64,000 nt of DNA, from positions 1,178,001 to 1,242,000 of the forward strand of contig LSRY02000018.1 in the NCBI GenBank assembly GCA_001643675.2, written 5' to 3'. The stretch is from Monocercomonoides exilis (Eukaryota > Preaxostyla > Oxymonadida > Polymastigidae). Below the pieces are notes generated by a model that saw only the letters and a program-made list of their open reading frames with translations, did not search any database and was not told the origin of the DNA. Each line of letters opens with the position of its first letter. The first letter of the stretch is position 1. The translations under genes were made by a program, and so were the position numbers. Shown piece after piece: positions 22,931-35,000 of the stretch.

Positions 22931-25060
22931 CAGGTAATTTGAGATGAAAAAAAAACGAGAAGACAGAAAAAAATGTGAGAATGAGATGAATAGATTTGCG
23001 GAAAAGCTGATTGTGGCGACAAGGAAAATTGTACATTTGCAGAGAGAAAGCATTGATGGATTTGACGAATGTGAATAATGACAAGAATTTCATTAATGTT
23101 TAAGTTATTTCTTATTTGAAAGAGAATAACAATTGTTCAAACTGCGCTTTTGAAAATAGCTCACATTTGTTCTTTTTTCATTAATTCATTATAAATATTT
23201 CTAAAAGAAAATAATTTTTTCTCTTCTTCATATAGATAATAAACATTTGATTTTCATCTTATTCTCCTGAAGACAACAATCATAATAATGATTGCTTTCA
23301 TCTCTGAACTTGACAATATTGCTCTGACAAGATATGATTTATGCGAATTGGGATGTGAAGAAGTGAAAAAGAATATAAATTACTTTTTTTGTTTATTTTC
23401 TTTGTCAACAGCAGTCAAAATAGCATTTGAGGAAAAGATCTTAATTGAGTACAGGCCAGACAGAAGTGCAGAAAATGACTGAGATGCAATCAGAGAATTA
23501 ATATGTTGAAGAGAATTGGAGAGAAGAAGAGGAGGAGGAGGAGGAATTAGATGATGATGATTTTGTTGATTATTATAACATAGAAGAAGAAAAAGATGTT
23601 TGCCACAAAATGAATTAATATGAGCGATATGAACTCAACAAATGCTGTTGAATGGAGAAGGCGAAGAAAAAGACTCATTGTTCAAATTTGCTATCGAGCT
23701 CATCTCCTTTGAAAGTTTTTATGAATTCCAAGAATGACAATGAAAAAAGTTAATTCTAATGACTTCACAGAAAACTAGTAAAAAGTGGCAGAGTTGGAAT
23801 TCGGGGCGATAACAAATAAGATTCATTTCGCTTTGAGAGAAAACACACATTCCAGTGTATCCAATCGAAGAAAAAATGAAAAAAATGAATTTTCCTGAAT
23901 GTTGAAATTTTTAAAAATATTTCAAACTCACTCCTTGTTGAAACACTACAATTTGAAGGCTATTCAAACTACAAATTCTCAAATTCGAAGACGACGTTCT
24001 TTTCATCAGCCAAATTATAAAAAATCTCATCAATGAAGAGATCGAAGGAAAGGAGAAGAAAATGTGTTGTCTTCAAAAAAGCTGCTTTAAATGTGTTGTC
24101 CCTGGGAACGACGCTCAACATCAAAAATGCTGCTTGTTGGAATGAATAAATGATTGAAAAACATATAAAAATAATTCGTTTCGCAATGATTTTAAAAATT
24201 CCTTAAAAGAACACACCCTCCATCTCTTTCGCAAATGCAGAGGATTGTCCAATCACCGATGCTTTCAATCTCCTTTTCCATTGTTTCCCAGTGCTCCTTT
24301 CTCCGTCATCCTTTATTCCCACATAAATATCCTGCTTTCGATATAATCATCCACATTTTTTTCAGATAAAAAATTATTCTTCAAATTTTCTTTCCAAGTG
24401 TTGTCTAATTGTTGGCATTCTTCTTTTCATTCTCATGAAAATGCTGTTTAATCGAATTTGCATTTCATCCACTGTACCAATTGAAAACAAAAAATTGCAT
24501 CCACATGTGCTGATTGTTTCTTGGCATCCACCTTTCTTTTGATATTCTGTTCAGAAAAGCAAAAGAATAACCTTTTGATAACTTTCTCATTCGAAAATTC
24601 CAATTTGAAATTATTAATATTTTCATATTTTCATTTCTCTTTTCAAAAACAAGAGTTTAACAAATTTATTCACAAAAAAAAAGCAAACACATTCATACAT
24701 TAAACATGAATTTTTACTTCTTTTTGCTGATGAATTGACCATATGGAACTGATCATCATTGGTGATTTAGTAATTATATGAGTGTGTTTTTTTATATCTT
24801 TTTCTATTTCACTATAATATCTTTATTCTTCGAGAATCTTAATTGATTCGAAGAATTCACCAAAATATCATAAGTGCTATCAAATTGAAATTTTATATTT
24901 TTCAAAAACTCTTAATAACAATTGTGAAACAATATCTTCCTTTTATTAATTTAACAATCTATTGTTAATTGACATTCTTTAAGAAATGTCGTTATTGATA
25001 TTAGCATAGTTAAATGTTAAGTTTTTTCAGAATCTTTGTTTTGCATAATTTTTCACAAAT
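22931..25060. other. AT-rich region with coding-like scraps
   Basis: No gene could be supported. A 64-codon open stretch at 23,288-23,482 and a GAGGAGGAGG-rich patch near 23,530 look like remains of coding DNA but match nothing recognised. The rest is AT-rich. Confidence 0.4.
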
Positions 25061-25065
25061 ATTTT

Positions 25066-25320
25066 GGTGATAATTTTTGAAATCATAACTTTTTTCGGGG
25101 TGTTTATTTTTCAATGGTTTTAATTGTTTGGTTAGAAGGGTTTCGCGAATATGGTTCATCCATCTTGATTGTTTCAAAAAACCGATTTTTTATATGAAAG
25201 TGAGAAATAAACACTACCAATTGTGCGATAACTTATAGGTATTTTATCAAAAATATTCTTCACTAAATAAAGAACCGAATTTTTTCAATGAAAGAATATG
25301 ATTTCAAAAATAATCACCCA
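25066..25320. mobile_element. MITE-like repeat, copy A
   Basis: About 255 bp with inverted ends, GGTGATAATTTTTGAAATCA at the left and TGATTTCAAAAATAATCACC at the right, and an AT-rich, ORF-free interior. It shares its ends with copy B (25,535-25,793) and with the spacer of the giant palindrome (39,848-40,110). Confidence 0.6.
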
Positions 25321-25478
25321 TTTGTTTAAAAATATTCTGGAACCTAAAGAAAAAAATATTTGCTGTTTTAAACTCAAAAGCATCAACTAAATAAGTTCTG
25401 AAAACTCATTTATTGTGCTTTGAAGTAATTATTTTTAGTTGCAAATATTTTCCCTAAAAACGCTTGAAGTGCCATATT

Positions 25479-25499
25479 CCCCCCCCCCCCCCCCCCCCC
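25479..25499. repeat. 21-bp poly-C tract
   Basis: An uninterrupted run of 21 C in otherwise AT-rich DNA between two MITE-like copies. Its exact length is likely to be unreliable. Confidence 0.9.
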
Positions 25500-25534
25500 A
25501 TATGTTTTCAATGAAAAAGATAGAAGTTTCATAT

Positions 25535-25793
25535 GGGTGAAAAATTATTGTTATCAAATTTTTTTTCATGAGTTGATTTATCAGAGATTGTATGTTTATG
25601 AAAGAAATGTTTTATTCAAGAGAGAACAAGCATGATAGTTGTTTTTGAAACTAAAATGTTTCACCCTAATTAAAGATGAAGATGTATTCAATAAGCCTTT
25701 TCACTTTTCAATGTTCATTTGTGAATATTCAAGAAAAAATTTTCTACAGAGTATTTTGTTTGAAAAAACATAATTTCAAAAATTGTCACCCAT
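25535..25793. mobile_element. MITE-like repeat, copy B
   Basis: About 260 bp starting GGGTGAAAAATTATTG and ending AATTTCAAAAATTGTCACCC. Its right half (TTCAATAAGCC, then TTCACTTTTCAAT) closely matches the right half of the palindrome spacer (39,992-40,025). Confidence 0.6.
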
Positions 25794-26092
25794 ATTATCA
25801 CCAAAGTGACAAGAAATTTCAATTCAATTTTTTTTTTATATTTGTGTTTTGTGGGTTCTTGAACATTAATAAAAAAGAATATTCAATTTTCATTAAAATG
25901 CATCGAAATTTCATAACCAAAAAACATATCATTGGAGAAACACATATTTTTTTCTTAAAAAAAAGATTTCTTTAGCTTGGAACCTAATTAAGACGCATCA
26001 GTTTTTATACCCTTTGTTTATGATGAGAAAATACAAAAAATTACGGTTTAATAGGAAAGATCAAAGATAACTCTAAAATACTTAGTCAAATA

Positions 26093-29000
26093 ATGCTTCA
26101 TAAGCTTTATATTTTACTTTTTTGCATTGTAATCTCAGTGGAGCATAAGAGTTCTAAGATAGAAAATCAATTAGAAACATATTTTGTGACAAGTGAGCCT
26201 CAAAACTACACAATCATACTAAAAAATAAGATCAATGAGCATTGCCAAGTGAGGACATGTGCTCATCTGGTGAATTCATCCCTTGTTCTTTCCCGGTCGT
26301 GTTTGTTGAAAGGGAGTATAGGAGTGGTGGAAACTGTGGATGTTCTGTCTGAAATGAAGATATCTGACTGTGAGCTGGAAGCAGAGGGTGTGATGGGAAG
26401 TTCGTTTTTTGTGAGTGTTGCTGGTGTTGTGGAAATGAACAATATTTCAGTTGGATCAGGGAAGCAGGGAATGTGTGTGAATTCGCTTTTTTCGAACAGG
26501 CAGATTGGCAGAAAAGATGGGGCAAGTGGCTCAGTTCTTTTGAAATCCTCGAATTTTTTGTCACTCTCCGTTTCAGAGGGGCCGTTCATGGATGCCTATG
26601 GAACAAACAGCATCTGGATGTGTGAGACAGTGTTCAGCAACATTTCTGTGGAAAGGAAAGTGGGAGGACACAGAAATGTTGGAAGGGATGGCTGCCAAAC
26701 AACAATGGTTGGCTGCTGTTTCGTTTCGATGGAAGATGTGTTTTATGGGGGCATCGTCAACCCAGGCTGTTGTACTATGTCTCATTTGAACTCGATCAAC
26801 AACACATACACAAACATCAACAGAGTCAAGAATGCGAATCAAACATATTCCGATGTTGAAGGGCATCAGTCTTTGAATTGCTCGGGATCCTTTGAAGATG
26901 ACACTTTCATCAATTGCTCAGCAACATCTGGTGGCGCAATTTCAATTTCAGGGTTAGAATCTGCTCTCACAGCCACAAGATGTCAATTCCAAAAGTGTTC
27001 AGCAAGGAACAATGGAGGGGCTATCAGTGGGGAAAGAATGCTTTCAACGAGAGTGAATTCGAGTGTTTTCAACAACATTTCAGGGGGGGAAAATACTTCA
27101 ATTGGATATGGAGGATGTTTGCATTTTCTTGAGGTTTTAGATGGATCCTTGATTGAGAATTCTGTATTCAACAATATCTATCAATGCACCTCCGGTGGGT
27201 CGATTTATTTCAGAGCATTAAGCAGTTATCAATATTCAAATACACCGGATTCCATTTCAAATTGTACCTTTGCGAACAGCACAGTTAGAAATGGAACTGA
27301 TGGTTGTGTTGGATATGAGCAAACAAAATCAAACTTCACAGTTACAGAATATTATTGTCAGAATTCAAGTTGCCAGCATGATGCGGGATCTCTTTTTTTT
27401 GCGGTATTTCCAGGAAAGGATTATTCCAATTCAAGAGTATCATTTTGTTTTTTCCACAACAATTCATGTGGAGCGAATTTCAATGGAAATGATGTGTATG
27501 TGCAAGATGGATCAGGATTGTTTTTGGGAGACAAATTCGTTGAATGCTTTTCCACCACTTTGTCCAAAAGATTGCATCACACTCTGAAAGGGACACAGAA
27601 TGAATGGATTCCGTTGTTTGACACCCGATTTGTGGATGTGGTCTCTGGAGATGATGAAGAGTGGACATGTGGGATGAGAGCAGACCAGCCATGCAAAACA
27701 GTGAAAGGTGCGCTGGACCACTCGGGAGAGGAGCACTCGTGGGTTGTGAAAGTGGGGAGCGAAATCACATATGAATCGGGAATGGAGATTGGGGGAAAGT
27801 GGTTGGGATTGAATCGACAGAACACAGCAGAGAAGCGAGAAATGCGATGATGTGGAATGGAGAGGGGGGAAGGCTGTTTGGGATTGGGGCAGGAAGGCTG
27901 AAGATAAGGTGGATGAATGTGAGTGTGAAGATGGCAGGGTGGGTGAGTGTGTCAGTGTTTGTGATGAGTGGAGACGGGGAGCTGAGAGTGGACGAGAGTG
28001 TTGTGGGGTGTGTTTGCGATGGGGAGGATTGTGGGATGGAAAGAGCAGTGTTTGTGCTTGGGGGTGGAGAGACACGGATTGTGAGCTCGTTGATTGTGGG
28101 GATGAGATTCAGGATGGGAGGGAGTGTTTTTGGGATGAGTGGAAGGGCGAGGGTTGTGATGGAGGGATCGGAGGTGAGCGGGGTTGTGAAGACAGAAGGG
28201 AACGGAAGCGTGGTAGAGAGGGTTGTTGGGGAGGGAGAGGTGTTTGAGTTTGACAACTGCACAGTGCGGGGGTGTGAGTGCAGGGAGGGAGATGGGGGAG
28301 GAATATATGTGTGTGTGAAGAAGGGAGGGAAGGTGGGGTGGGAAACAGCACATCGACAGAAAACACTGTGGAGTTTGTGGGGTGCCAGGCAGGGAGTGGG
28401 GGTGGTGAAAGGGGAGGGAGGGGAGGGAGAGGAGGAGGGGTGTATTTGCGGGTGGAGGATGAGGATGTGGATCTGTGTGTGAAGAATGTGGGATTTGTCG
28501 AGAACAGAGGGGAGGAAGGGAAGGATTTGTTTGTGGAATCGGGGGATCTGAAAGGGTGTGTGAATGTGAAGAGATTTGTGCATGTGAAGGAATGGAGCAA
28601 TGGGAGTGTGGAGAGTTGTGTGGGGGTTGATGAGAAGTGGCCGGATGTGATGATTCCGCTGGTGTTCTATGTGATGGAGAGGGAGGAGAGGGTGGTGGTG
28701 GGGAGCGGAGGGCATGATGTGTCAGCGTGTGGATTCATGGAGTATCCGTGTCGGAGCGTGTGGTATTCGATGGAGCAGCAGGGTGGAGGGAGGAAGGAGG
28801 TGGTGGTGGTTGGGGAGTACCGGATGGAGGAGAATGTTTTGTTTGGTGGAGGACAGGAGTATGTGTTGAATGGAGGAGGAAGGGAAGGAGAAAAGGGCAG
28901 AAGTGGTGGTTGTGGGGAGCACGTCAGGAGCAGCTGGGGTTGTGACGATCGGAGGGGTTGGGAGGATGGAGGAGCTGGGGCTGGTGCTGGAGGCAGAGCT

Positions 29001-32000
29001 GGCAGAAGAAGGGATGAGTGTGGCCAGTGTGAGCGGAGATGGTGGGGAGGTGGAGATGGCGAAATGCACAGTGCGAGGGGATGGGTGCGAAAATGGAGTG
29101 GGGTTCAGTTTTGTGAGGGCGAGTGGGGGAAAAGTGACGCTGAGCGAGTTGGAAGTGTTTGTTGTTGCAGGATATGAGGAGTCGAGATCGTTTGTGGAGG
29201 TGAGTGGAGGAGGATGCATTGTCAGCGTGAGGAATTCGAGTGTGGAAGGAGGAGGAGGTGGAGCGGGAAAGAGGAGCCGGTTTCTGAAAAGTGAGGGAGC
29301 AGGGAGTGTTGAGCTGTGGAACAGCACATTGAGAGGGATTGTTGTGGGAGGGGGAGATGGGGGGATTGTGTCAGGGGTTGTGGGGCTTGGGCAGAAAATA
29401 AGTATTGATGGGGGAACATTGAATGGGGTGTGCATGGAGGGGAATGGCGGGGGAGTGGAGGTGGTTGTGTCGGATGGCGGAACAGTGGAAGTTGGGAGGC
29501 GGCTGAGCACGGAGTTTTCATTGTGCAGTGCGGGGATGAGAAATGAGGGAGGGGGAGTTGGAGGGGGAGTTGGAGTGGGAAGAGGAGGGTTTGGAGGGGG
29601 GATGATGGTGAAGATGGAGGAAGGGAGCAGAGAGATATATGTGAAGACAGTGAAGTTCAGCGGGTGCAGTGCAGGAAAGGCGGGGAGAGACATATTCATG
29701 GAGGCAGAAAAGCTGTCGGAGGTGGTGGACAGCGAAAGGATGGGATGGATCACGAATGTGTCAGACCGGGCAGGGGCGATGGGGTATGAGAATGGATGTG
29801 AGCACGGGATCCCGCTTGTGCTGTATCTGCAGCCAGAGCCGTCGGTGATTGCAGTCGGGGGAGCAGAGAGCTGGGATTTTGAGCGATGTGGATACGAAGG
29901 AGCTGGGTGCAGAACACTGGACTATGCGATGGAGAAGCGGGGAAGCATCCTGGGGCTTCGGAGCACGATTGAGATGAGTGTGAGTCTGGAGCGGGAGCAT
30001 GTGATTGGGGAAGGGACTGTTGTTGTGGAAGGGAAAGGGGCAGGGTGTGTGGTGGATGTGGGGGGAAGCGGGGAAAAGAAGCAGGATGAGCTGGTGGTGA
30101 ACAAGGCGACGACCACAATTGGGAATGTGGGGATTCAGGTGCCTTGTGGGTTGAACGGGAGAAGAAGTTTTGTGAAGAGCATTGGAGGGGCGCTGACGAT
30201 GAGGAGTGTGGTTGTTGTTGCGAAGGAGGGGAGCATGGTGGGGTTCAGGATTGTTGAGGCGACAGGAGGGAGTGTGATTCTGTCTCAGGTGGAGATGAGC
30301 GGGATCTGTTTCGGCGAGTGTCCGTTCTGTGAAGCGAGGGATGAAGGATGGGTGACAGTGTCATCGTGCACAGTGAGTGGGTGCAGCACCACATGTGGAG
30401 GAGGGCTTGTGCATGTGGAGGGAGGAGGGTCGATGAGCGTGCAAGGATCGGAGCTGACAGGGGTGGGAAGAGTGGGTGGTGGGAGGGCAGTGTGTGGGAA
30501 GGGAGGAAAGAGTGTGGAGATCTTGAACTCGAACATGAGTCTGTGGAAGGTGGGAGACGGGGATGGCGGGGCAGCGTATGTGGAGGTTGGGGAAGGGAGT
30601 GTGTTTGTGTGGAAGGGGAATGTTGTGAGAGACAGCATATCGGAAGGGGGGTGTGGAGGGGGATTGAAGATTGGAGTTGAGGGAAGCGGGAAGGTGAGGG
30701 TTGGGCAGAGCGGGGTGGTGACAAAGTTTGTGGGATGCAGGGCATTGAAGAAGGAAAACAGAGGAGGATGTGGAGGAGGGGTGGCGATGGAGTTTATTGG
30801 GGAAGGTGAAGTGGGAAGAGACTATTTGGTGGAAGGTTTGACATTCGAAGACAACATGGCAGAAAGAGGGGCAAAGATGTTTGTGGAAGCAGAGGAGCTG
30901 TGGAGGGTTGTGACAGCGGAGAGTGTGAAAGTGGGAGGGGTGGAGGCAGCAGGGACAAGCAATGAGCATGTTGGATTCGACAAAGGGGAGGAGCTGGATG
31001 TTCCGCTTTGGGTGTGTGTGAGTGAATGGGAAGAGCCGGGGTATGTGGGGGAAGAAGGGGTGGACTACAGGGTGTGTGGGTTTGAGAGGTATCCGTGCGG
31101 GTCAGTTGGGTTTGCGATCGGGGCGCGGTTTGGGGTGGGGAAGGTGCACATCCGACTTGTGGAGTCATACGTGATAAGGGCAGAGATAGTGGCAGAAAGG
31201 CAGGAGGTGGATATTGAAGGGGCAGTTGAAGGGGCAGGTGTTGGAGTGGCGAGGGATGTGGAAGGGGTGGAGAGTGTGTGTTTGGAACGAGAGGAGGGGT
31301 GGGGCGATTTTGCGGGATGAAAATGGGAGTGCCGAGCTCGTTTGCACCAGCTCGGAGAAGCTTGTTTTGCTGCAGCGGAGGGGAGCTGTGTGTGGAGAAG
31401 TGGGAGATGGAAGCAGAGGGAGGGGCTGCGACATATTGTGTGGCAGAGTGCACAGCAGGGCTGATGACGCTGCGGAATGTGACAGTGAAGGATGTGAACA
31501 TTTTGACAGAGACTGGTGTTGTTGTGGTTGTTGTGAAGGGCGATGGAGCAAAAGGGGTGATTGACTTGCTGGTGTTGGAGAACATAACGGGAGGAGGGAG
31601 GGAGGATTGGTGGAGCTTGGGGGAGGGGCAACAGCGAAGTGGGGCAACTCAACAGTTGGGTCATGTGTGTTTGGGGAGCATGGGGCAGTGAGATTTGAGA
31701 GAGGGGTGAGCATGGAAATGGGGAACAACACGTTTGAAGGGGTGGCTCGAGAGAGTGGGAAAGGAGGGGTGATGGAAGGGGTCGTTGGGGGTTGGAGAAG
31801 GTGGTTGTGAAGGATTGTCGGCTGATTGAAGTGGAGTGCCGGGAAGGGAGCGGAAAGGGAGGAGGGGGATACGTGGAGGTTGAGGAAGGAGGAGAGTTTT
31901 GTTTGATTCGAACAGGGTTTGGGGGAACAAGGTGAACAGTGGGGATGGGCAGGGGGCGGGATGTATCTGGTGCTGGGATCGAGGAATGTGAAATACAGTG

Positions 32001-35000
32001 TGAAGATGGTGGAGTTTGGGGAGAACGAGGCGTATGAGGGGAAGAACGCGTATGTTGTGTGTGCGGATGCACGAGCACTGGTGAACGAGAAGTGGTGGAG
32101 TGGGTCGGCGAGGGAGTCGGATGGAGAAGAGAAGCAGCTGTGGGTGTATGATGAGGCGAGCGGGCGGAGCCTGTCGATGCTGCCGTATCTGTTTCCGGCA
32201 GACGAAGCGATTGTGTTTGTGAATGGAGGGAGGGGAGCAACACAAAGGATTGCGGGGAGGAGGTGCGGCCGTGCTTGGATGTGGTGTATGGGGTGAAGCA
32301 AATGGGGGAAGGGCAAAGGATAGTGCAGATTGTGGGGAATGGAAGGGTGGATGGGGCGGCGAAGGGAAAGGGAGGATGGCTGACGATTCAGGGAAGAAGG
32401 AGACAAGGGCTTTGGTGGCGGTTGGAAGGGAGGGGCATTTGGAGTTGACAGGAGAGGCAGGGATGGTGGGGCTGATGCTGAGCAGACTGAGGTTTTGCCT
32501 TCCATGCACATCGACACATGGGGAGGTGATAGAGGTGAGGGCCGGGGAGTGTTCGATTGTGAACTGCTCATTTGAGGCAGGAGAGGAAGGAGCAGGAGCA
32601 GGAGGAGGAGCAGAGACAACAGGAATGGGGATGTGGATAGGAAGGGGAAGTGGGGGTCATTGGAGATGAGCGGAATCAGGATAGAGGATGTCAGGTTTGG
32701 AGCAGGATGTGGGGTGTTTGATGTGGAAGGAGGAGAAGTGAGTGTTGAAGGGCATTTATTGGCGGGGTGGATGGAGAGGGCAGTTCGGTGATTGTGTGTG
32801 AGAAGTGTGAGAGAGTGAATGTGAGTGGGGTAGAGATGGGAAACTGCAGTTGTGGAGAGGCGGTTGTTGTGCTGAGGGGAGTGAAGAGAGGGTGGATTGG
32901 GAATGGGAGCATGGTGGATGGGTGTGTGTCATCAAAGGGAAAGGGGGGCTGGCTGAGGTGGGAGGCAAGCGAGGAGGAGGAGGAGGAGGAGGAGGAGAAA
33001 GAGAATGAAAAAGAAGAAGAAGAAGGAGAGGTGATGATCGAAGGAATAGAGGTGAAGGGGTGTGTGGCAGAGGGGGAGGAAGGGAAAGGAGGAGGAATAT
33101 GGATGAGGCTGAATGGGAGGAAGGAGGGGGAGTTGTTGTTGAGGGATGTTGTGTTTGGGAGGAACAGAGCGAGAGAGGGGAGGGATTTGTATGTGGAATG
33201 TGAGTCACTGAACAGGACAGTGAAGGCAGAGTGGATAGTGAATGTTGTGTGTGGAGAAGGAGAAGGGGAAGGAGAAGTGGAGATGAGAGGGAGAGACAGG
33301 GAGCACTTTTTTGGAGAAGCAGTGGACTTGATGATGTTTGTTCTGCAATATGTGAGCAGGAGTGTTTGTGTGGGGAGGAAGGGGTTTGACATGGTTGGGT
33401 GCGGGAGCACAGCGTACCCCTGTGCAACATTCTGGAGAGGATTCATGAACACAGAGGCGAGCAGCGAGAAGAAGGAAATGATTATTGACGGGGAGTGCGA
33501 GGTGAGGAGGAGCTATGACTTGTCGCGGTTTGTGATCCGATCGGCAGGCGGAGCGAGTGGAGAAGAGAAGATGGGAACACTGAAATTTGGAGGGGGCTTG
33601 GATGAAGAGGCAGGAGGAGGAGGAGAAGGAGTTGTTCGGAACATGGAAGGATTGAAGGTTGAGAAGATAAAGTTTTTGGTGGGGGCGCAGCTGCCTGGGA
33701 GCAAAGGGTGTGTGATCTATTCGTACTCGTATGTGGGAGGGGTGGAGCTGTCAGAGAGCATTGTTGAGGAGGAAATGGGGGTGTGGCTGGGGTTCAGCTT
33801 TGTGGTTGTGGAATGTGGGGAGTTGACAGTGAGAGGGTGCGTGGTGAAAGGGATTTGGACGTTGGCTCCTGTGTTGAAGGTGTCAGTGGCAGGGAGCGGA
33901 TTGATTGAAAACACGCAGTTTGAGGATGTGAGTATTGGAGACAGCAGTGTTGTGGAAGTGGTTGGGACAGGGAGCAAGGGAGGTGGGAGATGGAACGGGG
34001 AGAACAGGATGGCTGTGAATGGATGCTCGTTTGTGGGGCTGAAGTCGGAGGTTGGAGGAGAAGGGGTGGTGCTGAGAGGAAGTGTGTTTGGAGAAGTGGT
34101 TGTGAATGGGTGCAAGGTGGAGGATGTGTTTGCCGGAGGGTCGTTGAGGGAGGCGGGATAGGGATATGTGTGAAAGGGGAAGGGAGAATGGAGGTGAATG
34201 GAACGAGTGTGAAGAAGTGTATGTGCGAGAGGAGGAGTGGGAAAGGAGGAGGATGTATTTGATGTGCACGGAAGCGCTGAGGGAATTGCCATTTGGAGTG
34301 AAGAACATGATATTTGGAGGGAATGAGGCATGGATGGGGAGGAACATGTTTGTGGTGGCAGCAGACCTGAATGGAAGTGTGAATGAAGAGAGTCTGAATG
34401 TGTTGTTGGAAGGAATGGGATGGGACGAGAAATCGTTTTGTGGGGAAGATGAGATGGTGGGGGTTGTGGACCTGCTGATGTTTGTGATGAGTTATGAGAG
34501 CAGCACAGTGCATGTGTCGACAAGGGGGCTGGATGTGAGGCGGTGTGGAAGCGAGAAGGAGCCGTGCAAGACATTTTATGGAGGGTTCATGCACATTGGA
34601 GGAGAAGGAGAAGAGGATGATGGGGAGAAGAAGGTTGTGGTGGAGGATGCGAGTGTGATGAGGGAAGGATACGACTTGTCGGGTTTTGGAATTGAGGGGG
34701 TGATGGTGAGGTTGAGACAGGGAAGAAAGCGATTCTGTTGATGGAGAACGGAGGGGCAGGAGGAGAGAGCGAGGCATGGATGGAAAACCGGGGAAGGCTG
34801 GGGATAAGGGAGATTGGAATTGAGGTGGGGAAAGGGTTTGAGAGCAGAAAGGGGGCGATTATTGTGAATGAAGGGGAAAGCTGGAGCTGGGGAAATGTGA
34901 GTTTGTGTCGGAGAGCAGTGCGAACATGCCGGGGAGGTATTCATTTGTGGTGTGCATGGGAGGAGAGATGGAGGCAGAAGAGGTGAGAGTGAAGGATGTG

